Below are positions 10,395-19,585 of a stretch of 64,000 bases of DNA, in pieces (position 1 is the first letter of the stretch; every line of letters starts with the position of its first letter). The notes below the pieces were generated by a model, which ran no database searches, was not told the DNA's origin, and worked only from the letters and a program-made list of their open reading frames with translations. Both the position numbers and the translations under genes were made by a program. Source of the stretch: Aquabacterium sp. A3 (GTDB lineage Bacteria; Pseudomonadota; Gammaproteobacteria; Burkholderiales; Burkholderiaceae_C); assembly GCF_038069945.1 (NCBI RefSeq), contig NZ_JBBPEV010000001.1, positions 124,001-188,000 on the forward strand, given 5' to 3'.

Positions 10395-10467
10395 TTTCCA
10401 TTCGATCCTGACCGTGCCAGCCAAGCCTGTCGGCTTTTGGCAAAATAGATGCCCCTGAGGAAAACCA

Positions 10468-11118
<651 letters not shown>

Positions 11119-11127
11119 GTTTTTGCC

Positions 11128-12024
11128 ATGGCCACCACGCCATCACGCATCGACATGAGTCTGCGCGAGCAGGTGGCTCGCCGCAGCACCTGGGTGAGCA
11201 TGGTGGTCAACACCGTGCTCACCCTGGCGCAACTGTGGGTGGGCATGGTGTCGCGATCACAGGCCCTGGTGGCCGATGCCATCCATTCCTTGTCTGACCT
11301 GATGTCGGATGTCATCGTGCTGCTGGCCAATCGCCAAAGCCACAAGGCGGCGGACGCTGATCATCAATACGGACATCAGCGTTTCGAGACGGCTTCATCG
11401 CTGGTTCTGGGTCTGTTGCTGCTCGGTGTCGGTGCGGGCATGGTGTGGCGTGTGGTGCCTTATCTTTCACCTGAGGGGCCGTCGAATGTGGTCGTTGACC
11501 CCTTGGCCCTGTATGTGTCGGTGTTCACGCTGCTGTGCAAGGAAGGGCTCTTTCGCTACCTGCTGCATCAGGCCGAGAAAGTGCGCTCCAGCATGCTGGT
11601 GGCCAATGCCTGGCACTCGCGCTCTGATGCGGCCTCGTCCCTGGTGGTGGCGCTGGGCATCGCTGGCAACCTGGCGGGCTACCCGGTGCTGGACGCCGTG
11701 GCTGCCCTGGTCGTGGGCCTGCTCATCTTGCGCATGGGCGGTCAATTCGCCTGGCGGGCGCTGGACGACCTGATGGACAGGGCTGCCGACACAGAGCATG
11801 TTCAGCAAATCGAGCAGGCGGTGCGCGACACCCCAGGTGTTCTGGGGTTCCATGACTTGCGTACACGCAAGATGGGCGACCTGATTCTGGTTGATGTGCA
11901 CATCGAAGTGCAGGGCGAACAGTCTGTGGCGCAGGCGCATGACATTGCCGTGGCGGTCCACCAGCGCATTTTGGCGTGTGGCGCGCCCGTGCTGGATGTG
12001 ATGACTCACCTGGATCCGGCTTGA
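11128..12024 (+). CDS. Cation diffusion facilitator transporter (FieF/CzcD type)
   Basis: A 298-residue CDF antiporter that exports divalent metal ions such as Zn2+ or Fe2+ across the inner membrane in exchange for protons. Six transmembrane helices are visible. The transport site is the paired motif in helix II (DAIHSLSDLMSDV) and helix V (NAWHSRSDAASSL), each giving His and Asp ligands. The loop ADADHQYGHQRFET is the family signature. The C-terminal cytoplasmic domain (about 210-298) has the ferredoxin-like fold with LVDVHIEVQGEQSVAQAHDIA. The metal cannot be fixed from sequence. It is co-directional with ribA and may be cotranscribed. Confidence 0.92.
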   Translation: MATTPSRIDMSLREQVARRSTWVSMVVNTVLTLAQLWVGMVSRSQALVADAIHSLSDLMSDVIVLLANRQSHKAADADHQYGHQRFETASSLVLGLLLLGVGAGMVWRVVPYLSPEGPSNVVVDPLALYVSVFTLLCKEGLFRYLLHQAEKVRSSMLVANAWHSRSDAASSLVVALGIAGNLAGYPVLDAVAALVVGLLILRMGGQFAWRALDDLMDRAADTEHVQQIEQAVRDTPGVLGFHDLRTRKMGDLILVDVHIEVQGEQSVAQAHDIAVAVHQRILACGAPVLDVMTHLDPA

Positions 12025-12031
12025 GGACTGC

Positions 12032-13276
12032 TCAGGCCGCGATGCCCATGGTGTCGTGAAGCACGACCCGGTTGCGGCCAGCCGACTTGGCCTCGGACAA
12101 GGCCTGCTCGGCGGCATGTATCAGCGATTCTGCAGTCCGCTCGGTGCTGGCCTGATCAACCACCGCACCAATGCTCACCGTCACGTAGCGCGAGGCCGCC
12201 GACGCGGCATGCCGAACGCCCATGGATGACACCGCCTGCCTGATGCGCTCTGCCAGAGCACCAATGCGGGACTTGGCATCGTCAGGCAAGAGCACCACGA
12301 ACGTGTCATCGCCATACCGTGCCACCCGGTCGTCGGCACGCTTGATGCAATCCTGAATGGACTGCCCGACCTGCCGCAAGCAACTTTCACTGGCCATCAG
12401 TCCGTAGCGATCGTGATAGCGTTTGAAGTGGTCGATGTTGATCATCAACAGCCCAAGATCGCCACGGTGCAGCACTTGATGTTGCCACGCCAGCGGAAGA
12501 CGCTCTTGAATATGGCGGCGATTGAACAGCCCGGTGATCGGGTCGGTGCGGGCCAGATCTCGCAGGCGTTGATGGGTGGTTGTCAACTCATGCACCACGG
12601 CGCGTTCGCGCAACAGCAGCAGATGTCGGCGGCGTTCGTCGCGCTCCATCACGTAGTTCGCCACCAGCGTGAACAGGGCCATGCTCAGGATGAGCGATGC
12701 AATGGCCGGCAGCATGTTGAGGTCAAAACCTCCGGCCAGCCAGGCGGTCAGCACATGCATGCTCAGCACGCATGCGCTGAACAGCACCGCCCACCAAAAG
12801 CGCAGTCGTTGCACGGTGTTGCCGTACACCAAAACGACCATGAATCCCGAGTGGTAGTACGCCGTGTAGCGCATCTCCGTTGAAAACAGGATGAATGAGA
12901 GGCTGCCAGCGGCCAGAAGCCCACCGGTGATGGCCAACAGGTCATAAATCGAAGGCATCACCCGCTCGATGCGGTCAAAACTGCCACGCCAGACATGCCA
13001 CAGGAAGATGATGGACAGCGGTGTGAACAGCAGAATTCGCATCACCAGCGCCAGCATGAAAGCTTCCGGCGCCATGAGGTAGTCGGCCACCAGGAAGCCG
13101 TTGTACACCAGCAGCGATACCAGCCCACTGAGTAAAAACTGTCGCTTGCGCTCGTGAACGGTGTCGCGCAGGAAGGTGCGCTCCAGGTCCACCGGAAAGC
13201 GCAGCCACGGAAAGCCTTGCTCCAGCAGGCGATCGATGCGCTGGGTGTCGTACAAAGGGGCACGCGACTCACTCAT
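12032..13276 (-). CDS. Membrane GGDEF-family protein with degenerate active-site motif
   Basis: A 414-residue protein with an N-terminal six-helix membrane region (about 45-215), a short coiled linker (RERAVVHELTTTHQRLRDLARTD, shown here in two parts across the join), and a GGDEF domain (about 240-405). The domain start DPITGLFNRRH is intact. The signature is RYGDDTF where active diguanylate cyclases have RYGG(D/E)EF, so two of the five positions are changed. The RxxD inhibitory site (RADD) is kept. The protein is therefore probably a c-di-GMP binder or an inactive partner rather than an enzyme. It is the paralogue of the next gene and lies 6 bases downstream of it. Confidence 0.9.
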   Translation of the reverse strand: MSESRAPLYDTQRIDRLLEQGFPWLRFPVDLERTFLRDTVHERKRQFLLSGLVSLLVYNGFLVADYLMAPEAFMLALVMRILLFTPLSIIFLWHVWRGSFDRIERVMPSIYDLLAITGGLLAAGSLSFILFSTEMRYTAYYHSGFMVVLVYGNTVQRLRFWWAVLFSACVLSMHVLTAWLAGGFDLNMLPAIASLILSMALFTLVANYVMERDERRRHLLLLRERAVVHELTTTHQRLRDLARTDPITGLFNRRHIQERLPLAWQHQVLHRGDLGLLMINIDHFKRYHDRYGLMASESCLRQVGQSIQDCIKRADDRVARYGDDTFVVLLPDDAKSRIGALAERIRQAVSSMGVRHAASAASRYVTVSIGAVVDQASTERTAESLIHAAEQALSEAKSAGRNRVVLHDTMGIAA

Positions 13277-13282
13277 GTCGGC

Positions 13283-14515
13283 TCACCCATCCGTCCCGAA
13301 GGCAAACACCGTGTTGCCGCCCTGTTGTTTGGCCTGCCTCAAGGCCTCGTCGGCCGCCGCAATCAGTTGGGCCGAGGTGGCGTGCGGCGCATCCGGGCGC
13401 ATGCTGGCCACCCCCACGCTCACGGTCAAGCAGGTGGTGGGCGACAGCGGGTGAGGCACCTGCAAGGCTTCCACGCCGGTGCGGATGCGCTGAGCCGTGG
13501 CGGCGGCATGGGTGATGTTTTGTCCTGCCTGCAGCAAAGCGAATTCTTCGCCACCATAGCGCGCCAGAAAATCTTCGGGCTGCAGGACATGGTTTCTAAG
13601 CATGGCTGCAATCCGTTGAAGGCAGCCGTCACCTTCTTCTTGCCCCACCGACGTGTTGTAAGCACGAAATTGATCCAGATCCAGCAGGATCATGGACAAA
13701 GGCTGACCTGCGGTTTGTGCGCGCTGCCACGCCGTTGCCAGCGTGTCTTCGAAATGGTGCCGGTTGGGCAGGTCGGTCAGTGGGTCATGGCGAGAGGCCG
13801 CATTCAATTGTGCGTTGGCCTGCATCAACTCTTCGCGCAGCCTGCGCTCGCGCAGCCGGATCAGCCAGGTTCGACGCTCGTCGAGTTCGAGCGTCAAACA
13901 TCCATACAAGGTAAACACACTCAGAGACAGCATCATGACCCCAGCAGGCAGCATCACCTCGCGTGGCGCCGAGGTGATTTGCAATGCCCCCCAGACGAAC
14001 ACTCCAAACACGATGATGTCGAGAAGCAGGGCCAGACCGAACCGGATTCGGGCCACCGTGTTGCTGAAGACCACGACAACGGCCAGGGATACCAGGTAAG
14101 GGCCGGCATTGGGGTGTTGGCTGATCACGCACAGGTAGGTGCTGATGCCTGCGGCCAAGAGCCCGGAGAACATGATCATGCCTTCACGTAGCCAAACCAA
14201 GGGCAGGCGGCTGACCATCAGCAGCAACAGCAGGGTGACCGGTGTGAACACGAACATGCGCAACATCACTGCCAGATCAAACTGATCCGGGATCATGACC
14301 GCATCCGCCACAAGTATCCAGTTGTACAGAAAGGCCACCACGACGCCGCTGGCCATGGTGACGTTCAGACGCCGTGTGGTGTGGTCGCGCATGAAGCGCG
14401 ACTCAAGGGGCGCAGGTAGCCGCAACAAGCCCAGGCGCTTGTTCAGGAGGCTGTCAATGGTGCTGACACCCACGTTGGTCAGCGCCTCGGGAGGGCGCGT
14501 CAGTCCGGAAATCAT
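13283..14515 (-). CDS. Membrane diguanylate cyclase (GGEEF)
   Basis: A 410-residue protein; I start it at MISGLTRPPEAL because this aligns with the start of the downstream paralogue, while the open frame runs 33 codons further. Six hydrophobic helices (about 55-210) precede a linker and a GGDEF domain beginning DPLTDLPNRHH with an intact RYGGEEF motif. The position of the inhibitory RxxD site reads QPED, so product inhibition is probably lost. It should make c-di-GMP at the inner membrane. The membrane halves of this protein and its neighbour align along their length (LYNWILVADAVMIPDQF against VYNGFLVADYLMAPEAF), showing tandem duplication. Confidence 0.9.
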   Translation of the reverse strand: MISGLTRPPEALTNVGVSTIDSLLNKRLGLLRLPAPLESRFMRDHTTRRLNVTMASGVVVAFLYNWILVADAVMIPDQFDLAVMLRMFVFTPVTLLLLLMVSRLPLVWLREGMIMFSGLLAAGISTYLCVISQHPNAGPYLVSLAVVVVFSNTVARIRFGLALLLDIIVFGVFVWGALQITSAPREVMLPAGVMMLSLSVFTLYGCLTLELDERRTWLIRLRERRLREELMQANAQLNAASRHDPLTDLPNRHHFEDTLATAWQRAQTAGQPLSMILLDLDQFRAYNTSVGQEEGDGCLQRIAAMLRNHVLQPEDFLARYGGEEFALLQAGQNITHAAATAQRIRTGVEALQVPHPLSPTTCLTVSVGVASMRPDAPHATSAQLIAAADEALRQAKQQGGNTVFAFGTDG

Positions 14516-14640
14516 GCTGCCGGGATCGTAGCGGATTGCCACCTGTTGGGGTCTTCGCAACACTTGTCGCTTACCCTGAGCCCAGGCCTGAAATGTGGCA
14601 AGCTGATAACCCACATCGTCGATTGTGAAACACCTTTTCC

Positions 14641-17600
14641 ATGCTGTCAGAGATCCCGCCCTCGGCCGAGTTCGCAGCGCAGCATGATGAGCCCCCAGTA
14701 GGGCCGCCTGCCAGGGCCCATCTGCGCATGCGATGGCTGCTCATGGGGCTGGTGGGGCTGTTGCTGATGGCCGTTGCCTGGTGGGGGCAGCGGGAGTTGC
14801 AGACCTCTCGCTGGCAGGCCCGGTACATCCATGCCCATGCCGCCAAACTGGCGTATCAGCTCCAGCCGGGGCTGTCCGATCGCATCCGATTTCCTGCCCA
14901 TGGCCCCTTCGACGTGCGCCTGGGGTATGTCGGGCTGCCTCAGTTCAGCGAACGCTTGCAACAGCAACGGTTTGCATTGACCGAACAGACCCGGTTCAAT
15001 GATGCGCTGCTGGCTCATGTGGACCGTGGCTGGTTTGCGCCCTATGACGAAAAGACCCAGGCGGGCCTGACCGTGGAGGATTGCCGGGGCGAATCGTTCT
15101 ATCGCTTCAGGTACCCCCACCGGGCTTACGCCCGATTCGACGACATCCCGAAGGTGGTCTGGAGCACCTTGCTGTACATCGAAAACCGCGACCTGCTGGA
15201 CCCAGACCGTCCCTACATGAATCCAGCGGTCGACTGGATACGTTTTGCGCGCGCAGCCGCCGGGCAAGCCGCGCAGGTGGTCAGTGATGATTTCGACACC
15301 CCGGGGGGCAGCACCCTGGCCACGCAGATCGAGAAATACCGTCATTCGCCAGGCGGCATCACCCAGGGTGGGCTGGAAAAGGTCAGGCAGATGGCTTCTG
15401 CGGCCGTGCGCGCTTATCAACCAGGTGAACGCACCCTGCCGGCACGTCGTCAACTGGTGCTGGAGTACCTCAACACCGTTCCGCTGTCGGCGGCACCGCG
15501 ACATGGCGAAGTCAATGGCCTGGGCGATGGCCTGTGGGTGTGGTTCAACGCCGACTTTGCACAGGTCAACCAGCACCTCAGCCAGCCTTTGGGCGCAGGG
15601 GCTCAACAGCAGGCTCAAGGGCAATCCTTGCGCCGCGTCGTGGCGCTGATGATCGCGCATCGGCGCCCATCGTGGTACCTGGGCAAAGGGCGCCAGGACC
15701 TGGAGGACAGCACCTCGGCGTACCTGCGCCTGATGGCGCAGCAAGGCGTGATCAGCCCGGCATGGCGAGACGCGGCACTGGGTCAGGCCCTGAGGTTCAG
15801 GGACATGCGCCTGCAGCCGCCAGTCCAGCAGACCCAATCCGACAAAGGCAGCATGCTGGTGCGTGCCCGGTTGGCCCACGTTCTGCAAACGTCCCTCTAC
15901 GAGCTCGATCGCCTGGACGTCAAGCTGCAATCCACGCTCGATGCCCGAATGCAGGAGTCGGTCAGCGCTTACATGGCAAAACTCACCCAACCGGCTTTTG
16001 CCCGAGCGCAAGGCCTGGTGGGGGAGCGCATGCTGTCGGGCAACACCTTGGGTGAGGTTCGTTACAGCTTCACCCTCATCGAGCGCACGCCACAAGGCAA
16101 CAAGGTGAGGGTGCAGACCGACACCTCCGGGCAAGCACTGGACATCAACGATGGCAGCAAGCTGGAGCTGGGCTCTACCGCCAAACTGCGGGTGCTGACC
16201 ACCTACCTGGAGCTGGTGGCCGAACTGCACCAGCGCTTGTCCGCCCTGGACGATGCCGCACTTCAAAAACAACCCATCGATGCGCGTGATGAGCTGAGCC
16301 GTTGGGCCGTGCAACATTTGCGGCAGTCAGACGATCGCAGTCTGCCGACCATGCTGGACGCAGCCCTTGAACGGCAGTTTTCAGCCAGTCCGGACGAATC
16401 GTTTTTCACCGGGGGGGGATTGCACGTTTTTGGCAATTTCAACCGAGACGACGACTCGCGCCACCCCACGCTGCGTGAATCGCTGCAGGCGTCCATCAAC
16501 CTGCCGTTCGTGCGCTTGATGCGCGAGGTCGTCAGACACGTCATCCACCAGACCCCTGGCAGCACCGCCACCTTGCTCGGTGATGACAACGACCCGCGTC
16601 GTCGCGAATATCTGACCCGTTTTGCCGATAGGGAAGGGCAGGCCTTTGTGCGCAAGTTCTGGCGCAAAACCGAGGGGCGCCATACCGAAGCTCTTCGTGA
16701 CGTGCTGCTGGATGGCTTGCGGCCGGACGCGGATCGCCTGGCGGCGGTGTTTCGCTTCATCGAACCGAACGCCTCGGTGGACGACCTGCGGCGCTTTCTT
16801 GACAAGCGGCTGAACCGCGCCGTCAACGCATCACAAGCGGCTGCCTTGTATGCGCGTTATGCCCCCGATGCCTACAGCCTGCCTGACCGTGGCTACATGG
16901 CCCGGGTGCACCCGCTGGAGTTGTGGGTGGTGAGCTACCGGCTGGCTCGGCCACAGGCCACCTTGTCCGAGGCCTTGCGTGACAGTGCGCAGCAACGCCA
17001 GGAGGTGTACGGCTGGTTGTTTCAGACCCGTGCCAAAGAAGCACGTGACACGCGCATCTACACCATGCTGGAGGTCGAGGCGTTTCTGGAAATCCACCGG
17101 CGCTGGGCGCGCCTGGGCTATCCGTTCGGCAGCCTGGTGCCATCCCTGGCCACGGCCCTGGGCAGTTCGGGCGACCGGCCCGCCGCACTGGCCGAACTGA
17201 TGGGCATCATCGTCAACGATGGCGTGCGCAAAGGCACACGACGCATCCAGACCGTGCGCTTTGCGCAAGGCACGCCTTATGAAACGGCCTTCGAGCAACA
17301 GGCTTCAGACGCCGAGCAGGTGCTTCAGCCTGCCGTGGCTCACGCGCTGAAGAAGGCACTGTCCGAGGTGGTCGAGCGAGGCACGGCACGCCGTTTGTCG
17401 GGGGCCTTCGTGCTGGCCAATGAGCGTGTACTGGCCATGGGCGGCAAAACCGGTACCGGCGACAACCGCATTGTGGTGAAAGGCAAACCGGTGGCCTCAT
17501 TGAACCGCACCGCCACCTTTGTGTTCTACCTGGGCGACCGACACTTTGGCACCATCACCGCGTACGTGGTGGGCCCGCAGGCCTCACGTCACCGATTCAC

Positions 17601-17697
17601 CTCCGGCTTGCCGGTGCAGATCCTGCGTTCGATGGCGCCCATCCTGGGGCCACACCTCGAAGACGCTGTTGGCGCAGAGCGGGCATGTCCGGCTTGA
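14641..17697 (+). CDS. Bifunctional class A penicillin-binding protein (glycosyltransferase 51 and transpeptidase)
   Basis: A 1018-residue inner-membrane peptidoglycan synthase, longer than usual (700-850). One membrane helix lies at residues 30-48. The GT51 domain (about 150-330) shows YIENRDLLDPD, GGSTLATQIEKYRHS and EYLNTVPLSAAPRHGEVNGLG (given in two parts: EYLNTVPLS, then GEVNGLG). The transpeptidase domain has SxxK at Ser512-Lys515 (GSTAK), SxN at Ser618-Asn620 and KTG at 936-938. The extra length is in insertions within the transpeptidase part (about 680-860). It is divergent from the diguanylate cyclase. Its 3' end is 42 bases from the dif-like site, so it is the left chromosomal neighbour of the prophage. 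Confidence 0.88.
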   Translation: MLSEIPPSAEFAAQHDEPPVGPPARAHLRMRWLLMGLVGLLLMAVAWWGQRELQTSRWQARYIHAHAAKLAYQLQPGLSDRIRFPAHGPFDVRLGYVGLPQFSERLQQQRFALTEQTRFNDALLAHVDRGWFAPYDEKTQAGLTVEDCRGESFYRFRYPHRAYARFDDIPKVVWSTLLYIENRDLLDPDRPYMNPAVDWIRFARAAAGQAAQVVSDDFDTPGGSTLATQIEKYRHSPGGITQGGLEKVRQMASAAVRAYQPGERTLPARRQLVLEYLNTVPLSAAPRHGEVNGLGDGLWVWFNADFAQVNQHLSQPLGAGAQQQAQGQSLRRVVALMIAHRRPSWYLGKGRQDLEDSTSAYLRLMAQQGVISPAWRDAALGQALRFRDMRLQPPVQQTQSDKGSMLVRARLAHVLQTSLYELDRLDVKLQSTLDARMQESVSAYMAKLTQPAFARAQGLVGERMLSGNTLGEVRYSFTLIERTPQGNKVRVQTDTSGQALDINDGSKLELGSTAKLRVLTTYLELVAELHQRLSALDDAALQKQPIDARDELSRWAVQHLRQSDDRSLPTMLDAALERQFSASPDESFFTGGGLHVFGNFNRDDDSRHPTLRESLQASINLPFVRLMREVVRHVIHQTPGSTATLLGDDNDPRRREYLTRFADREGQAFVRKFWRKTEGRHTEALRDVLLDGLRPDADRLAAVFRFIEPNASVDDLRRFLDKRLNRAVNASQAAALYARYAPDAYSLPDRGYMARVHPLELWVVSYRLARPQATLSEALRDSAQQRQEVYGWLFQTRAKEARDTRIYTMLEVEAFLEIHRRWARLGYPFGSLVPSLATALGSSGDRPAALAELMGIIVNDGVRKGTRRIQTVRFAQGTPYETAFEQQASDAEQVLQPAVAHALKKALSEVVERGTARRLSGAFVLANERVLAMGGKTGTGDNRIVVKGKPVASLNRTATFVFYLGDRHFGTITAYVVGPQASRHRFTSGLPVQILRSMAPILGPHLEDAVGAERACPA

Positions 17698-17722
17698 GCG
17701 AGGACTTGGCGCTTTTCTGCTT

Positions 17723-17751
17723 TTGCTGACGTGTTCTTGAGTTGACATAAT
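17723..17751 (+). promoter_or_regulatory. Possible promoter overlapping the dif-like site
   Basis: TTGCTG (17723-17728), 17 bases, then CATAAT (17746-17751, five of six to TATAAT). The -10 lies inside the XerD arm. In the uninfected chromosome it would read toward the amino acid transporter operon; in the lysogen it reads into the phage HTH gene at 17854. The -35 is weak, so this is tentative. Confidence 0.3.
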
Positions 17752-17767
17752 ATACATCGTGGAAACT
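17740..17767 (+). other. dif-like site, left prophage junction (attL)
   Basis: XerD-type arm AGTTGACATAA (17740-17750), central hexamer TATACA (17751-17756), XerC-type arm TCGTGGAAACT (17757-17767). Read on the other strand, the XerD arm matches E. coli dif at 9 of 11 bases and the central hexamer is identical (TGTATA); the XerC arm is more divergent. Both arms are present, so this junction may still serve in dimer resolution. The XerD arm should be chromosomal and the XerC arm phage-derived. Confidence 0.82.
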
Positions 17768-17853
17768 TTATCGTGCAGCACGTCGAATGCTGGCGGCAAT
17801 GACCGGTCTTTTCCGGCGTTCCTGGTCGTGCGTGCCTTGCTGAAATTGGCCGC

Positions 17854-18345
17854 ATGGCGCTACACAAAATGCCGCGCCAGATCCCGGGCTTCAGAGCGAT
17901 CACCGAGGATCTAGGCGCCACCCCCAGGGACATTGCGCGATCGCTCGACGTGGGCCTGTCAACGGCCTACAGGTGGCTGCAAAACGATCAGGCACCCCGC
18001 ATGGCGTGCCTGTCGCTTTTTTGGCTCACTCGCTGGGGTTTATCCCAGGTCGATGCCGAGCTGTTCAATCTGCACCAGGTGCACGCCGGGCATGCTGACG
18101 CACTGCAACGGCGTGTGCGTGAACTGGAAAGCCAGTTGTTGGCCATGCGCTTGAGCCACTTCACCGAAACGATCGAGCGAGTGGACCCCGAGCTGATCAA
18201 GCGCATCGAGCATGTGGCCTTGCCTGCCTGGTTTGACATTGAAACCGAACGGGTGGGCAACGGCAAAGAGAGCCGGGAAATGGTGCTTGATATCCGCCCG
18301 GCCGAGCATCAGAACCTCAAGGCCGGCCAGGCTCTTACACGCTGA
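17854..18345 (+). CDS. Phage HTH regulator (DUF3653-like) fused to a copy of the ssDNA-binding protein C-terminus
   Basis: A 163-residue protein. Residues 1-75 hold a helix-turn-helix (TPRDIARSLDVGLSTAYRWLQ, read as TPRDIARSLDVG then STAYRWLQ) followed by LSLFWLTRWGLSQVDAEL, a pattern of inoviral DUF3653-type regulators. Residues 76-100 form a short coiled coil (RRVRELESQLLAMR). Residues 101-157 are an almost exact copy of residues 45-101 of the ssDNA-binding-like protein encoded at 21846-22175, differing at one amino acid (Ala for Pro). The copy comes from a 169-bp inverted duplication and is in frame. The start has no strong ribosome site; Met6 (17869) is an alternative. In the circular phage this gene would lie 10 bases after the other regulator gene. 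Confidence 0.75.
   Translation: MALHKMPRQIPGFRAITEDLGATPRDIARSLDVGLSTAYRWLQNDQAPRMACLSLFWLTRWGLSQVDAELFNLHQVHAGHADALQRRVRELESQLLAMRLSHFTETIERVDPELIKRIEHVALPAWFDIETERVGNGKESREMVLDIRPAEHQNLKAGQALTR
18155..18323 (+). repeat. 169-bp inverted duplication, left copy
   Basis: It matches the reverse complement of 21874-22042 at 166 of 169 positions by my alignment. It forms the 3' part of the HTH regulator gene. Identity ends sharply on both sides. Confidence 0.92.
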
Positions 18346-18579
18346 GCGCGACCATCACCAGTCAGCGGTGAACCCTCTCTACTCGCGACTTCAAAGGCCC
18401 ACCGCGCGGGGGCGCTGCCCCCCCGTCCAGCCCTGCGGGCTGCGCGGTCGCCCCCCCGGAGACGGGGCCCTGCCCCTTCTCCCCGCTGCCTTCGGCGCGG
18501 GACCCCTCTCCCCCGACTGCCCGGTCTAGACGAGAAAAAGCCCAGGCCAGGCAGGGCACGGCCAGGCGCTGTTCACAGA

Positions 18580-18621
18580 CCGTGAACGTTCACGGCGTGT
18601 GAGCGTTCACGGTTCGTGAAC
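18580..18621. repeat. Paired palindromes at the end of the Zot gene
   Basis: CCGTGAACGTTCACGG (18580-18595) is a perfect 16-base palindrome. GTTCACG-GTT-CGTGAAC (18605-18621) follows at once and shares the GTTCACG half-site. A related GGTGAACGTTCGG occurs at 23354-23366, on the far side of the replication gene start. The set looks like binding sites for a dimeric protein, either a phage regulator or the replication initiator. The region 18380-18540 just left of it is gene-free and very GC-rich with several small hairpins, and may be part of the phage intergenic region. Confidence 0.55.
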
Positions 18622-19585
18622 CCTGGCCAGGCTGCCCCTCCAGTTGCCACGCCACGAAGAAGCCGCCCGCCGCTATGTCCTGGCACAGCGGCTTGGGCAC
18701 ATCGAGGCGCGTGCCTTGCTGTGTGTAGCACTGGCACTTTGTGGCGGACTGGATGCACGCGGCCGGATATGGCGCCCTCACCGGCTGTGTGACCTGGTCA
18801 TACACCGGCGCGGTGTAGGCCAAGCCACGAATGCGGGGCTGATGAGCCTCGAACCACTCGACGGGGTTTGCAGGGCCTGCAGGACGCGCACCAATGTCAC
18901 CAGTTGACGTGATAGGGGCCTGCTGTGGCTGGGGTTGTTCGCCGCCGCCGTCGCGCTGCTTGGTGAAGACGTGCACAACGTACCAGATGGCCGCAATGAT
19001 GAGCAGCAGGGCCAGGGGCAAGATGAGGAGCTTCTTGGGGATGTTGCGCTTGATGGTGTGCAGCTCGCTGGACTTGTACCAGGCATAAGCGGCCTTGTTG
19101 TAGCGCCATTCATGCTGGATCGCGTCCTTGCGGGTCTTGTCGCAGTTTTCAACACAACGGGACCACTCGAACATGGCGCAGGCCTCGAGGCCGAAGCGAC
19201 GCACGTGGTGAATGTGACGGCCGACGCGGCGCCTGATCGCGCTGTCGAGTTCCATCGGGTGTTGAGTGATGATGACAATGTCATGGCCGTAGTGACCAAG
19301 TTCTGCTATAGCCTCAACGTGGGGGGGGACTTTAGATCCGACAGGCCGAACAGGAAAAACCTTATGGGCCTCATCGATGACGATAAGGGAGCCAATTGGC
19401 AATTCATACCACTTTGTAGCATCAACAAGTTCTTGCCACGGCAAAGCAACTTTATCGAGTATTTCTATTCCGTGGTAATAGACTTGGCGCTTTTCTTTTT
19501 CTGAACGCTCTTTGAGCATGCAGATAGCGTGCAAGGTTTTGCCGTTACGAGGCAAACCCGTCATGAGTGTGACTGGTGCGCTCAT
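18590..19585 (-). CDS. zot: Zot-domain assembly ATPase (pI-like)
   Basis: A 331-residue inner-membrane ATPase that drives extrusion of filamentous virions. The Zot domain has Walker A GLPRNGKT (residues 10-17) and Walker B LIVIDEAH (67-74), then VIITQHPMELDSAIRRRVGRH. One membrane helix lies at about 185-207 (LLILPLALLLIIAAIWYVV), followed by a periplasmic tail with two or more cysteines. The start MSAPVTLMTG at 19585 overlaps the stop of the pVI gene as ATGA, which favours it over a GTG four codons earlier. The name reflects homology to the Vibrio Zot family; a toxin role is not implied. Confidence 0.93.
   Translation of the reverse strand: MSAPVTLMTGLPRNGKTLHAICMLKERSEKEKRQVYYHGIEILDKVALPWQELVDATKWYELPIGSLIVIDEAHKVFPVRPVGSKVPPHVEAIAELGHYGHDIVIITQHPMELDSAIRRRVGRHIHHVRRFGLEACAMFEWSRCVENCDKTRKDAIQHEWRYNKAAYAWYKSSELHTIKRNIPKKLLILPLALLLIIAAIWYVVHVFTKQRDGGGEQPQPQQAPITSTGDIGARPAGPANPVEWFEAHQPRIRGLAYTAPVYDQVTQPVRAPYPAACIQSATKCQCYTQQGTRLDVPKPLCQDIAAGGFFVAWQLEGQPGQGSRTVNAHTP

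Noticed and set aside
14647..16317. 556-codon open frame antisense to the penicillin-binding protein
   Set aside because: It mirrors the codon pattern of the real gene, whose GT51 and transpeptidase motifs are all in place on the plus strand.
18391..18530. GC-rich hairpin-rich stretch considered as an RNA gene or second origin
   Set aside because: Several small stems (for example CAGCCC-TGC-GGGCTG) occur, but they do not form one convincing structure by eye and there is no U-tract. It is recorded only as gene-free phage intergenic DNA.
18590..19585. Zot as a toxin
   Set aside because: The protein has the Walker motifs and membrane helix of the phage assembly ATPase, and the context is a virion assembly operon. 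Nothing in the sequence supports a toxin role.
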